64,000 nucleotides of DNA from Brevibacillus laterosporus LMG 15441 (GCF_000219535.2 NZ_CP007806.1:2142501-2206500); one strand, 5' to 3'. Shown: positions 55,201 through 63,800, counted from the first letter of the stretch. Translations and numbers: made by a program. Notes: generated by a model not told the origin, from the sequence alone.

Positions 55201-56144
55201 CTAATAGAATCACCCGAAATTGTGGTTACAACAGCTTTTTCACCCGGTTTTAAAAGAACCCCACCTGCCTGAGATCCAGACCCCTGAGCTACTAAAGCTT
55301 TGATTAAATTATCATCAGAGTCATAAAGAGAATAATCATATTTAGGAGAGGGACTTTTCGTTCCTCCTTTAGCTTTCACATAAAATTTGAAATCTGAAGT
55401 GTTTGTAAATGTATAGCTTTCGTTTCCTTCTAATTCAACAGTCCTCAATGCAGAGGTGTTAGGAAATGAGACGTTTACCCCTGTAGGGTATGTAAAGGTT
55501 ACAGGTTCATCAGTAATGACTGTAGCGATCATTTTACCTTTTATAGACTTTCCACCTCTAGCATTCTCAAAAAACTCAACAGGTGCACCCTTAGTGTCAT
55601 ACTTTATATAATGGTACAGGTTATTTTTAGAGCTTGTTGCATTACTTGATATTGATACAGCTGTATCACTTTCAAATACAATTGTTTCTCCTTTATGTAC
55701 AGTTACTTCCTCTTTTACTGCTACGATTGCACGTTTGTTACGCTTCTTAAAATCATCAACATTAGCTTCTGTTTCTTCTGATTCTTCTATTTTTTCTGCT
55801 TCTTCTACTTCTTCTACTTCTTCTAAAACAGTACTATCTTTATTTGTATCACTTATATTGTTTTCCGGTTCTTTTTCAATAGGATTAGTTATATCTCTGG
55901 AGACTTGCTCCTTTAATTCTATATCCTCGCTACTTTCAGATGATTCAGTGGGGAGAACAATAGGTGTGTCATCAGGGGAATTATCTTCTTCAGAACCCTG
56001 ATGTAAGTCCGTAAACTCTTTTTGTGCTTCAGATTTGCTGATGGTTGAAAGTTCATCTGAAGCAGCAAATGCTTGAAACGGTGTTAAAATGGTTTGACTA
56101 ACTAAGCTGAGTAAAAGTACAAATGTAAGTAATCTAAAATTCAC
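52263..56144 (-). CDS. Large secreted multidomain protein, putative polymorphic toxin
   Basis: The protein has 1293 residues and a GTG start with GGAGGGAT upstream. Residues 1-28 are a Sec signal (ending AFAAS). Residues 30-125 are very acidic (Glu-rich, EEVEEVEEAE) and end in KKRNKRA. Residues about 135-720 hold about six beta-repeats of near 100 residues with the pattern GETIVF/GESYTF, LTNISNK, DxKIYDDEGN. A CARDB/FlgD-like part is near 960-1030 and a peptidoglycan-binding-1-like segment near 1045-1090 (ISEMQMLLEKMSFYEGEITGKYD). A hydrophobic stretch near 1150 leads to a C-terminal domain of about 90 residues (HIFSKKHINNG, GMNQIQTIINGHEAEIRVF, LDGFKGFSTRK). That build (signal, repeats, wall-binding part, short variable end, next gene small) fits a secreted contact or wall-bound toxin. 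The C-terminal activity, perhaps a nuclease, is not established. Confidence 0.75.
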   Translation of the reverse strand: MNFRLLTFVLLLSLVSQTILTPFQAFAASDELSTISKSEAQKEFTDLHQGSEEDNSPDDTPIVLPTESSESSEDIELKEQVSRDITNPIEKEPENNISDTNKDSTVLEEVEEVEEAEKIEESEETEANVDDFKKRNKRAIVAVKEEVTVHKGETIVFESDTAVSISSNATSSKNNLYHYIKYDTKGAPVEFFENARGGKSIKGKMIATVITDEPVTFTYPTGVNVSFPNTSALRTVELEGNESYTFTNTSDFKFYVKAKGGTKSPSPKYDYSLYDSDDNLIKALVAQGSGSQAGGVLLKPGEKAVVTTISGDSIRFLAPFDLTTGGHSDTPALIRTELSLDESLTLTNISNKLIHLQTNASSKKPFKYVKYKSNGEPGLLNLKHTTNTSISPGETIVVSPSTSEPVTFIYHPLQFLNEEESDPPFYEQVLQKGDSYYFDNLSDFPLSLKEIRVSSSDKFDYKIYDDEGNFVREFVNTSTPPKLSPNGRALISNVSDNPITIYSHYRYLSSTDSAEPALERVVLHEGETIEFANISDKAQKIRTDTSKKDDNLVHMAKYKSDGSIRSDAFSYLWGSVVGTNSKEKTVLRNEKIVFTSISKNPATFIYNKDNFSMRYSKKEALTYKLLHQGESITLYNNTDHDTLLKSFGIREKSKYNYKRYLKDGRTQEYEGYINNTALPAHSRVTITLLSEEPITFYGPTELITEAASMLPTYNTLELHSSQTLDQENTDTLYYKFTTNKSGLHRLFTDSIDVNSTDIKIYEDPQLTTLITESSENITLGSSHYKKAEALLRGNQTYYVQLTGANSGRSITLEEDFDSTPQDATLGTLNAIYDFDLSSVFDIDYYRYILPESSQLNIILPKGIATIENGNGDILKIIVAGSDDTVFIPENPGVYFVKQQLNPEEPQYRTKRSIGSSKGKFAVKDLTPTPIFTPIVSVPGSKQPVSFKWKYLSPHNKTIFEVYLKVDGKKKYLVYRNEKNELFEANKNYSFLWDGFINVNQEGFGAYAGNGRYTVSIFAEDAPQFKYEADVIVNNSIAAAEINADLLISKYNSTIPQAKISEMQMLLEKMSFYEGEITGKYDTETLMAVIAYENVLNKWSRQLAVEVYTKGTGYFSEVGQIDNRLLNYAKIDAGLGRDKFGSIYDIFYTGDVLILSEVASSVAGVAYESIILTKRGSQLVKETAKILKSSKVESVIKVFDKSVIKIEHIFSKKHINNGIMDLGKNQNEILEKFINTVKTADSKGMLKEGMNQIQTIINGHEAEIRVFVSEGKVLNLDGFKGFSTRKMGNSIKFP

Positions 56145-56774
56145 TTTCCAAATCCCTCCAATATAATAGTTCCGTTATATTATAAGATTGTTAACAATTT
56201 ATGTAAATAAAAAAGGATAATAAAGTAATTCATATAATCGTAAAATATTGATTTGGTGAACCAATCTTTTTAACTGATTTTGGTCAGTTTGATTGCACAA
56301 GATTACCTTATAAACAACTGGATAAAGTCTAAAATTGTCTTCATCAATTTCGCATGATTCTATATCCGATTTGAAAGAAATTGCATTCTATCATTAAATT
56401 CAGCAACCATGCAAATAGGATTATATAGAAATATCAGCAAGATTAACTCAAGAAGATATAGAGTTCAATTTGATAGTGTTGATAAAGTTGAGCAGCTACT
56501 ATAATTGTGGTGCATATGGATACGATTAATCACTGACTAGTAACACGAGCAGATCTACAGAATCGCTTATAAAGAAGAGAAGCTCTATTCAGCTCATGAT
56601 TCCTAAGGACAGGGAGTGTATTGCAAAACAAACGTAAATATGAAACAGTTGGGAATGGTTGTTAAAAACATTGCAAATAGAGGTATGAGTAACAAATAAA
56701 TAACATTTTTTGGAGGTAAATCTTTACGTTTTTATAAGAGTGCAGTTTTGTAAGAAAATTTTTTTAGAAACTGT
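56145..56774. other. A/T-rich intergenic stretch before the flagellin genes
   Basis: No gene of recognisable family. One short frame (56409-56504, 31 codons) has no ribosome site. The flagellin SigD promoter begins at 56775. Confidence 0.6.
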
Positions 56775-56801
56775 TAAGGATGCTACTACTAATTCCGATA
56801 G
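56775..56801 (+). promoter_or_regulatory. SigD-type promoter of flagellin gene 1
   Basis: TAAG at 56775 and TCCGATAG at 56794 are separated by 15 bases, one mismatch each from the SigD consensus TAAA-N15-GCCGATAT. It lies 269 bases before the start codon, so the leader is long. Confidence 0.7.
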
Positions 56802-57017
56802 TAATAATAGTAAGCTGATTTTGAACTACAATCTAGGAAAAGAATAGCTTGACTGGCTATGAACAGCTAAAAGGAACGAACACTTTCATCGGTAATAACA
56901 TTCTATTGTGAAGTAGTACGTATGGGGCAGAAGTGCATAAGAAGGTGGAAGCACGTGAATATGCATCGATCCTCCGAACAATGTGCTACCCCAAGAAGAG
57001 TGATTATTATATATCAG

Positions 57018-57063
57018 CTTGGGCATAGGATGGCTCAAGACTACACAACTAAAACACGGAGGT
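57018..57063 (+). promoter_or_regulatory. CsrA-type double site in the leader of flagellin gene 1
   Basis: The hairpin CTTGGGC (57018-57024) with GCTCAAG (57033-57039) shows ATAGGATG in its loop. A second site ACACGGAGGT (57054-57063) covers the Shine-Dalgarno, 7 bases before ATG 57070. Both match the CsrA element ACANGGANGU well. Confidence 0.75.
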
Positions 57064-57069
57064 ATTATC

Positions 57070-58266
57070 ATGAGAATCAATCACAACGTATCAGCACTAA
57101 ACACACACCGCCAACTAGGTGTAAACACTGGCGCATCTGGTAAAAACCTGGAGAAATTGTCTTCTGGTCTTCGCATCAACCGTGCAGGTGATGACGCAGC
57201 AGGTCTAGCAATCTCCGAAAAAATGCGTGGTCAAATCCGCGGTCTAGAAATGGCTTCTAAAAATGCGCAAGATGGTATTTCTTTGATCCAAACTGCTGAG
57301 GGTGCATTAACTGAAACACACAGCATCCTACAACGTATGCGCGAACTAGCAGTTCAAGCATCTTCTGACACAAACGAAGGCGTGGACCGTCAAAAGCTTC
57401 AAGCAGAGGTTGACGAATTGTCTAAAGAAATCAAACGTATTTCTACAGACACAGAATTCAACAACCAAAAAGTATTGGATGGATCTTTCGAAGACAAAAC
57501 ATTCCATATCGGTGCTAACCAAGGACAAAGCATCAAATTGAGCATCAACAACATGAGCAATAAAGATCTTGGTGTGAATGGTAACAAAGGTGCAGATTTA
57601 GAATTGGCTGGTACGGACATTATTGTAAACAGCAAAGTTACTGCTAATGATCTTTCTATTGAATATACAGCGTTGGGCGACAAAGATGCAAAAGCTGTTG
57701 AAAAAACAACGGCTACATACGATGAAGCCAACAAGAAAATTGTTATTACATTAGCACAAGCTGGTGGTGATAAAGTAAATCCAGGGGCAATCACTGCTAC
57801 TAAGCAAGATGTGTTGAACGCATTGAGGGAATCTGGAGCAGCATTTGCATCCGCTAAAAAGGATGCAACTGGTAAAGATTTAGATCTTTCTGGAAAGCTT
57901 GCTGCTCTGCCTACAGCTCCAGCTGCTAATGCTTTGAAAACTGCTACTGCTGATGACACAATTGGTGTTGATATCTCTTCTCAAAAAGCAGCAGACAAAG
58001 CAATCACAACCATCAACAGCGCTCTAAACAAAGTATCTGAAGAGCGCTCTAAACTAGGTGCAAACCAAAACCGTCTAGAGCACACAATCAACAACTTGGG
58101 AGCAACTGCAGAGAACCTAACAGCTGCAGAATCCCGTATCCGCGACGTTGATATGGCAAAAGAAATGATGGACTTCACAAAAAATAACATTCTTACTCAA
58201 GCAGCTCAAGCAATGCTTGCACAAGCTAACCAACAGCCTCAAGGCGTACTTCAATTACTTCGTTAA
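57070..58266 (+). CDS. hag: Flagellin, copy 1
   Basis: The protein has 398 residues. The N-terminal D0/D1 region (about 1-175; [50 protein letters not shown]) and the C-terminal D1/D0 region (about the last 100; [26 protein letters not shown] and [22 protein letters not shown]) are typical of flagellin. The centre (about 176-300) is the surface-exposed variable part, with [20 protein letters not shown] unlike copies 2 and 3. ATG 57070 is the start, behind CGGAGG; the extra 17 residues open upstream are the regulatory leader. It has its own SigD promoter and terminator. Confidence 0.96.
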   Translation: MRINHNVSALNTHRQLGVNTGASGKNLEKLSSGLRINRAGDDAAGLAISEKMRGQIRGLEMASKNAQDGISLIQTAEGALTETHSILQRMRELAVQASSDTNEGVDRQKLQAEVDELSKEIKRISTDTEFNNQKVLDGSFEDKTFHIGANQGQSIKLSINNMSNKDLGVNGNKGADLELAGTDIIVNSKVTANDLSIEYTALGDKDAKAVEKTTATYDEANKKIVITLAQAGGDKVNPGAITATKQDVLNALRESGAAFASAKKDATGKDLDLSGKLAALPTAPAANALKTATADDTIGVDISSQKAADKAITTINSALNKVSEERSKLGANQNRLEHTINNLGATAENLTAAESRIRDVDMAKEMMDFTKNNILTQAAQAMLAQANQQPQGVLQLLR

Positions 58267-58287
58267 TTGACTAGCTATTAACTAAAT

Positions 58288-58325
58288 GAGAAGAAACCTA
58301 GATACTATAGGTTTCTTCTCTCCTT
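58288..58325 (+). terminator. Terminator of flagellin gene 1
   Basis: GAGAAGAAACCTA at 58288 and TAGGTTTCTTCTC at 58308 are perfect 13-bp arms with a 7-base loop. Confidence 0.85.
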
Positions 58326-58441
58326 AAAATTATTATTTTTATCGTCTCATTCCCATTGATAATAACATTCGACTTACGTAGTCATTTAGGGTGATTTTAT
58401 CCCAAAAGCATACTGTGGGAAGAGTGATTATTATAGATAAG

Positions 58442-58487
58442 CATGAGCATAGGATGGCTCAAGACTACACAATTAAAACACGGAGGT
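58442..58487 (+). promoter_or_regulatory. CsrA-type double site in the leader of flagellin gene 2
   Basis: The hairpin TGAGC (58444-58448) with GCTCA (58457-58461) again puts ATAGGATG in the loop, and ACACGGAGGT (58478-58487) overlaps the ribosome site. About 75 bases of this leader are shared with copy 1, but one stem position is A-T here where copy 1 has G-T. No SigD promoter is evident between 58267 and 58442. Confidence 0.72.
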
Positions 58488-58493
58488 ATTATC

Positions 58494-59642
58494 ATGAGAA
58501 TCAATCACAACGTATCAGCACTAAACACACACCGTCAACTAGGTGTAAACACTGGCGCATCAGGTAAAAACCTGGAGAAATTGTCTTCTGGTCTTCGCAT
58601 CAACCGTGCAGGTGATGACGCAGCAGGTCTAGCAATCTCTGAAAAAATGCGTGGTCAAATCCGCGGTCTAGAAATGGCTTCTAAAAATGCGCAAGACGGT
58701 ATCTCCTTGATCCAAACAGCTGAGGGTGCATTAACTGAAACACACAGCATCCTACAACGTATGCGCGAACTAGCAGTTCAAGCATCTTCTGACACTAATG
58801 AAGGCGTAGACCGTCAAAAGCTTCAAGCAGAGGTTGACGAATTGTCTAAAGAAATCAAACGTATTTCTACAGACACAGAGTTCAACAACCAAAAAGTACT
58901 AGATGGATCTTTTGAAGACAAAACATTCCATATCGGTGCTAACCAAGGACAAAGCATCAAATTGAGCATCAACGACATGAGCAATAAAGAGCTTGGTGTA
59001 AACGGCCTTTCTAAAGATACTGTAGGATTAGACTTAGCAATTACGAACCGCAGTGGTGATAGCGATATTACTATTAAATTTAATGCACTTGGTACTACTG
59101 CAGTAGCAGAAACGACTGCAACAATAGATCCAAAAAATAGCAATGTAATTACTGTTACACTAGCTCAGAATGCTACAACTGGTACAGCTACTAAAGCTGA
59201 TATTATGGAAGCACTTAAAAAAGCAGGATTAGAAGTAAAAGCTAATGATCCTACTAAAATGACTGATGTTGTAACTGCAAAACCTGCAGCAGATATTACA
59301 GTAGCTAAAGCTGCCGCTACAGACGTTGATGACACAAGAGGTGTTAACATCTCCACTCAAAAAGCAGCAGACAAAGCAATCACAACCATCAACAACGCAC
59401 TAAACAAAGTATCCGAAGAGCGCTCTAAACTAGGTGCAAACCAAAACCGTCTAGAGCACACAATTAACAACCTGGGAGCAACTGCAGAGAACCTAACAGC
59501 TGCAGAATCCCGTATCCGCGACGTTGATATGGCAAAAGAAATGATGGACTTCACGAAAAACAACATCTTGAGTCAAGCAGCTCAAGCAATGCTTGCACAA
59601 GCTAATCAACAACCTCAAGGCGTACTTCAATTACTTCGCTAA
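58494..59642 (+). CDS. hag: Flagellin, copy 2
   Basis: The protein has 382 residues. The first about 175 and last about 95 residues are nearly identical to copy 1 in protein and in DNA. The centre ([26 protein letters not shown], then [23 protein letters not shown]) differs from copy 1 but closely matches copy 3. ATG 58494 follows CGGAGG. It has its own terminator but no clear promoter, so it may depend on read-through or a SigA promoter. Confidence 0.96.
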   Translation: MRINHNVSALNTHRQLGVNTGASGKNLEKLSSGLRINRAGDDAAGLAISEKMRGQIRGLEMASKNAQDGISLIQTAEGALTETHSILQRMRELAVQASSDTNEGVDRQKLQAEVDELSKEIKRISTDTEFNNQKVLDGSFEDKTFHIGANQGQSIKLSINDMSNKELGVNGLSKDTVGLDLAITNRSGDSDITIKFNALGTTAVAETTATIDPKNSNVITVTLAQNATTGTATKADIMEALKKAGLEVKANDPTKMTDVVTAKPAADITVAKAAATDVDDTRGVNISTQKAADKAITTINNALNKVSEERSKLGANQNRLEHTINNLGATAENLTAAESRIRDVDMAKEMMDFTKNNILSQAAQAMLAQANQQPQGVLQLLR

Positions 59643-59663
59643 TTGAGCGATGATAATGATAAG

Positions 59664-59698
59664 AAAGACCTAACGAATCAGTTAGGTCTTTTCTTTTT
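59664..59698 (+). terminator. Terminator of flagellin gene 2
   Basis: AAGACCTAAC at 59665 pairs with GTTAGGTCTT at 59681, followed by TTCTTTTT. Confidence 0.85.
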
Positions 59699-59769
59699 GT
59701 AAAAATGAGCCCCGTAATCTACAATCAACTGTACAAAAAGTTTGAATAAAAAAACATTCTACGGTACTG

Positions 59770-59796
59770 TAAAGTTTTATAAAACGAATCCGATAT
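59770..59796 (+). promoter_or_regulatory. SigD promoter of flagellin gene 3
   Basis: TAAA at 59770-59773, 15 bases, then TCCGATAT at 59789-59796: one mismatch from the full SigD consensus. It lies 187 bases before the start codon. Confidence 0.85.
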
Positions 59797-59932
59797 AAGT
59801 AGTAGTCACCTAAGTCATATTTTCTGAACGATAGGTACTAGGCGTAGAGTTACTACTAGCCTATAGAGGTGATTGTATCAATTGTCATTTTGAATGAAGC
59901 AACTTTATTTAAAATGAACAATACAACATCAT

Positions 59933-59974
59933 CTTGAACAAATGGATGGTTCAAGAAATGAAAAACACGGAGGT
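59933..59974 (+). promoter_or_regulatory. CsrA-type double site in the leader of flagellin gene 3
   Basis: CTTGAAC (59933-59939) and GTTCAAG (59949-59955) form a perfect 7-bp stem with AAATGGATG in the loop, and ACACGGAGGT (59965-59974) covers the ribosome site. The stem sequence differs from copies 1 and 2 at several paired positions, yet pairing and the loop GGATG are kept. Confidence 0.75.
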
Positions 59975-59982
59975 AACAAATC

Positions 59983-61134
59983 ATGAGAATCAATCACAAC
60001 GTATCAGCCCTAAACACGCACCGCCAACTAGGTGTAAACACTGGAGCATCTGGTAAAAACCTGGAGAAATTGTCTTCTGGTCTTCGCATCAACCGTGCAG
60101 GTGATGACGCAGCAGGTCTAGCGATCTCTGAAAAAATGCGTGGTCAAATCCGCGGTCTAGAAATGGCTTCTAAAAACGCACAAGACGGTATCTCTTTGAT
60201 CCAAACAGCTGAGGGTGCTTTGACTGAAACACACAGCATCCTACAACGTATGCGCGAACTAGCCGTTCAAGCATCTTCTGACACAAACGAAGGCGTAGAC
60301 CGTCAAAAGCTTCAAGCAGAGGTTGATGAATTGTCCAAAGAAATCAAACGTATTTCTACAGACACAGAGTTCAACAACCAAAAAGTACTAGATGGATCTT
60401 TTGAAGACAAAACATTCCATATCGGTGCTAACCAAGGACAAAGCATCAAATTGAGCATTAACGACATGAGCAATAAAGAGCTTGGTGTAAACGGCCTTTC
60501 TAAAGATACTGTAGCATTAGACTTAGCAATTACGAACCGCAGTGGTGATAGCGATATTACTATTAATTTTAATGCACTTGGTCCTACTGCAGTAGCAGAA
60601 ACTACTGCTACAGTAGATCCAAAAAATAGCAATGTAATTACTGTTACACTAGCTCAGAATGCTGGACCAACTGCTGGTACAGCTACTAAAGCTGATATTA
60701 TGGAAGCACTTAAAAAAGTAGGATTAGAAGTAAAAGCTAATGATCCTACTAAAATGACTGGTATTCAAACTACAGCACCTGCAGCTATTACAGTAGCTAA
60801 AGCTGCCGCTACAGACGTTGATGACTCAAGAGGTGTTAACATCTCCACTCAAAAAGCAGCAGACAAAGCAATCACAACCATCAACAACGCTCTTAACAAA
60901 GTATCCGAAGAGCGCTCTAAACTAGGTGCAAACCAAAACCGTCTAGAGCACACAATCAACAACCTGGGAGCAACTGCAGAGAACCTAACAGCTGCTGAAT
61001 CCCGTATCCGTGACGTTGATATGGCAAAAGAAATGATGGACTTCACGAAAAACAACATCTTGAGTCAAGCAGCTCAAGCAATGCTTGCACAAGCTAACCA
61101 ACAGCCTCAAGGTGTACTTCAATTACTTCGTTAA
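59983..61134 (+). CDS. hag: Flagellin, copy 3
   Basis: This 383-residue flagellin has the same conserved ends as copies 1 and 2. The centre matches copy 2 with scattered changes (for example an extra GPTAG-like insertion near residue 225 and [10 protein letters not shown] in place of [11 protein letters not shown]). ATG 59983 follows CGGAGG. It has its own SigD promoter and terminator. The three genes probably encode interchangeable filament subunits differing in exposed surface. Confidence 0.96.
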   Translation: MRINHNVSALNTHRQLGVNTGASGKNLEKLSSGLRINRAGDDAAGLAISEKMRGQIRGLEMASKNAQDGISLIQTAEGALTETHSILQRMRELAVQASSDTNEGVDRQKLQAEVDELSKEIKRISTDTEFNNQKVLDGSFEDKTFHIGANQGQSIKLSINDMSNKELGVNGLSKDTVALDLAITNRSGDSDITINFNALGPTAVAETTATVDPKNSNVITVTLAQNAGPTAGTATKADIMEALKKVGLEVKANDPTKMTGIQTTAPAAITVAKAAATDVDDSRGVNISTQKAADKAITTINNALNKVSEERSKLGANQNRLEHTINNLGATAENLTAAESRIRDVDMAKEMMDFTKNNILSQAAQAMLAQANQQPQGVLQLLR

Positions 61135-61157
61135 TTGATCGTCTATACAGCCAAAAG

Positions 61158-61186
61158 AGACCTAGCCACGCGCTAGGTCTTTTTTA
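61158..61186 (+). terminator. Terminator of flagellin gene 3
   Basis: AGACCTAGC at 61158 pairs with GCTAGGTCT at 61172, followed by TTTTTT. Confidence 0.88.
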
Positions 61187-61343
61187 TTTGCGTAAAAGAC
61201 TAGAGTCCTCCATTAAAATATCATCAAAGTTGTGTTGAAGTAAAATGACCAGTATCTTACAATTATAAGGGCGTTGTCATTATTTTATGTCATCGACAAT
61301 AGAAAGATTTCTCTTATAAGAAGATGGCACATAATAAAAGTAG

Positions 61344-62042
61344 CACATATATTCGCAATATTTTACAGCTATCTCGCTATTATTAGTAGGCTGTTCTATA
61401 TCGAAACAAGCAGACAAGGACGTCGACATCCAAATTTCAGAAGAGAAAAAAGAAGTGGCGACAGAAAAGAAAAGAATAAGAAAAACAGAAGAAGGAAACT
61501 CAACTGATTCAGGGGTAATAAGCAAAGCAACTACAGACAAACCTACTGTTAAATCTACAGAACCCCTCGATTCGACCAAGAGAAAACTGCTCCTCGATAT
61601 AAAAGAGCAAGCGGAAAAAGGTAAGCTGAAAGGTATCAAGACTTCAATAGGAACCGCTTACAATGAAATCGAAAAAGCCTATGGAAAACCTAAAGTGGCA
61701 AATGTTGAATGCTGGACGTATAGCTATGACCATCCTAAGACCACTGCCAATTTCTTTTATGACCATGATTCCTGCGGAGAAGAATTAAATCAAGTAAAGC
61801 CAACTACTAAGCTTAACCGAATAACGGTCGAACCAACCTATTACAATGTTCAGCTTACAGAACATGATATTCGACAAGGCTTAGGCGAACCAACGAATGC
61901 TTATAATAATGAAGCCTATGGTGGCTATGAGATGTATTATAATGTGGGAAAATATATAATTTTTATCCAGGTAGATAATAATTCTTCAGATCGAAAAGTA
62001 AGTTCTATTTCGGTTAGAACTCCTCTTGTTTTTGAAAAGTAA
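61344..62042 (+). pseudogene. DUF4309-like lipoprotein with a disrupted signal peptide
   Basis: From GTG 61455 there are 195 codons. The C-terminal about 130 residues (GKLKGIKTSIGTAYNEIEKAYGKPKV, then VQLTEHDIRQGLGEPTNAY) look like the DUF4309/YjgB family of Bacillus exported proteins. In frame upstream, codons from 61344 read AISLLLVGCS, a perfect lipobox with Cys at 61392, but no start codon exists before the stop at 61341. The frame one base earlier gives KVAHIFAIF up to a run of four T at 61361-61364. With three T the two would join into one normal lipoprotein signal. Either the gene is broken by a one-base insertion or the base is a sequencing error. A cytoplasmic product from GTG 61455 is less likely. 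Confidence 0.65.
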
Positions 62043-62055
62043 AAATTTGGGCTAA

Positions 62056-62094
62056 AAGCTGGGTGGTATAGTAGAATAACCCAGCTTGTTATTT
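62056..62094 (+). terminator. Terminator after the DUF4309 gene
   Basis: AAGCTGGGT at 62056 pairs with ACCCAGCTT at 62079, followed by GTTATTTT. Confidence 0.8.
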
Positions 62095-62324
62095 TCAGTT
62101 ATGAAAAACGTAGCCTTAAAAATATGGATACGCTACAGTAGCATCTCTTTGTAGATGTGAATGAAAAAATACAATTTCCTCTAGCCCATACATATGAATA
62201 CAATATGTCATAGGTTCTTTTGTTCAAGCTTCCTAATATGTTTACATCAAAAACAACATTCCTCTTTATATTAAGTAATAAGGAAAAGATAAAGACTTAG
62301 TTTTTTTGATGTACATAGTTTTTT

Positions 62325-62480
62325 TATGGGCAGATGCCGATCTCTTTTTTATCTGCCCTGACCAGATCATTTTTTTAGGGGCCAAAAATCTGTGGATAAC
62401 CTACCCATAAAAATTGTATCAGCCTTTTGTTATAGAACTCGGATGTTGCCCATAGGATTTTAATGGGCAACCCATAAAAT
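62325..62480. other. Origin-like region: CCCATA repeats, palindrome and DnaA box
   Basis: Within 156 bases the motif CCCATA or its complement occurs five times (62325, 62404, 62449, 62463 and 62471; the 62463 copy is shortened to ATGGG). GTTGCCCAT (62445-62453) and ATGGGCAAC (62463-62471) form a perfect 9-bp palindrome with a 9-base spacer. TGTGGATAA at 62391-62399 is a perfect DnaA box (TTATCCACA on the other strand). GGGCAGAT/ATCTGCCC (62329-62357) is another inverted repeat. The region lies directly upstream of the stop side of the DnaA-N-like gene. The stretch 62095-62324 is otherwise A/T-rich with no gene. Confidence 0.5.
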
Positions 62481-62516
62481 ATTGGTTATGGAAAGAAACA
62501 AAAGTTCAGAGAAACT

Positions 62517-63524
62517 TTATTCGTTTTCGTCTAGAGAGGCCATAAAAGTTATTTGTTCAAATTCCAAAAAATGAGATGCATCGTGGAGAGCCTCTATAAT
62601 TAATTCCCGATAACGACTGGATAACCAATCCCGATGAAATGCATTTTTGGCGTAGATTATAAGTTCTTTCTCTTTTGAGATACAAAAAGTGTCGGCATAC
62701 CAGGTTTTAAATGAATTAAGAGTTAGCCGTTTCCGGATATAAGCTAGCACGTTAATCCACAGTTGTTCATCTGCTATGCTCCTTTGATCCATTATAGCTG
62801 TAATCCTCCTTTTAGCATATACGATACGTTCCGCAGGTGAAAGGTCAATCGGGAGCCTACCAAGCTTACCTTTTTCGCGTAATTTCTCGAAATCATTGGT
62901 GTAATCGTAACTTTCTGCAAGCTCAATATGCGTAACCTCCATGACCTGTTCCATGTATCGATCATGCATGGATTGAAAGGGCTTAGACAGATTTTCAATC
63001 AACTCTCTGCTCAAAATAGGAATAGTTCGTCTTACCTTATAGATAATTCCACAATCATTATTATTCTCTTCAGGATTTTGTAACCAAAATCGAAAGATAA
63101 AGCCATGCTGTTCAAGAATATCCATATATTTATGTAAGGTCGTGGTTGTTATCTTCATTTTTACGGCGATCGTAGGTAAGTCAGGAAAGCAGAAGTCTTT
63201 GTCTCCATAGCAATATCTAGTAAGGTGAATAAAAAGGGAAGTGGCTGTTGCTCCCATAACAGCACCCCAGAAGTCCAAAAAATAATTACTAATCGTGGTA
63301 AACCCCTTGTTATCAATGGGTAGATTTACCCCCAATTTTTCTAGTCGAAGAGTCTGAAAATCTTGATAGGTGTAATAGATTCGTTGTAAAACCTCCTGAT
63401 CATAGGTCTGCTCAACAGGCTTTCCTTTTACGATTCTTATCCGTGAGACAGGCTTTTTAATGCCTGTTTTTTCAATTCGATAATAGGTTAATTTCTTTAA
63501 ATCGAGATGTTTCTTTTTTTTCAT
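62517..63524 (-). CDS. Replication-initiator-like protein: winged helix plus DnaA N-terminal-like domain
   Basis: The protein has 335 residues and starts at ATG 63524 behind AAAGGAT. Residues about 85-175 look like a winged-helix/HTH domain (ATSLFIHLTRYCYGDKDFCFPDLPTIAVKMKI, then LHKYMDILEQHGF). Residues about 255-325 match the DnaA N-terminal domain (LWINVLAYIRKRLTLNSFKTWYADT, then KNAFHRDWLSSRYRELIIEAL), the part of DnaA that recruits helicase. There is no AAA+ ATPase. This arrangement resembles plasmid or phage replication proteins and some Bacillales chromosomal proteins of unknown role. A DnaA box and repeated motifs lie just beyond its 3' end. A helicase-loading or DnaD-like role is inferred. 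Confidence 0.7.
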   Translation of the reverse strand: MKKKKHLDLKKLTYYRIEKTGIKKPVSRIRIVKGKPVEQTYDQEVLQRIYYTYQDFQTLRLEKLGVNLPIDNKGFTTISNYFLDFWGAVMGATATSLFIHLTRYCYGDKDFCFPDLPTIAVKMKITTTTLHKYMDILEQHGFIFRFWLQNPEENNNDCGIIYKVRRTIPILSRELIENLSKPFQSMHDRYMEQVMEVTHIELAESYDYTNDFEKLREKGKLGRLPIDLSPAERIVYAKRRITAIMDQRSIADEQLWINVLAYIRKRLTLNSFKTWYADTFCISKEKELIIYAKNAFHRDWLSSRYRELIIEALHDASHFLEFEQITFMASLDENE

Positions 63525-63639
63525 AGAAGAAATCCTTTCTATAGAAAAGAAGTAGCAATCTTATGAACGGGACAATGAATGAGTTTGTGTTCCATCAAAA
63601 TGTACAGTTTCAAATGATATCTTTATAGATAAAGAAGGT

Positions 63640-63672
63640 CCCTCTCTTTCAATGTAACAAGAGAGGGTTTTG
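63640..63672 (+). terminator. Terminator-like hairpin
   Basis: CCCTCTCTT at 63640 pairs with AAGAGAGGG at 63659, followed by TTTTGT. No plus-strand gene precedes it closely, so it may be left over from a lost gene. Confidence 0.65.
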
Positions 63673-63800
63673 TATTTCATGGACAACTGTCAGTTGTAAA
63701 TGGGGTAGTGGAGTGGGCAGCTTATTATTTGAACACAGATTGTTAACAATGCTTGCCGCTTACTTATATTGAAATGGAAACCATCTTTGCGAATAGGGAG

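Noticed and set aside
55735-56001. Plus-strand Ser-rich frame opposite the secreted protein
   Set aside because: It is the complement of the Glu-rich acidic tract (GAA/GAG giving TTC/TCT), not a gene.
57019-57069. Longer flagellin start 17 residues upstream (also 58443 for copy 2)
   Set aside because: Flagellins begin MRINHN; the extra segment is the hairpin and Shine-Dalgarno leader, and the SD lies just before the inner ATG.
57399-57959. Long minus-strand frames inside the three flagellin genes
   Set aside because: They repeat in all three copies because the coding strand is biased; no ribosome sites or family features.
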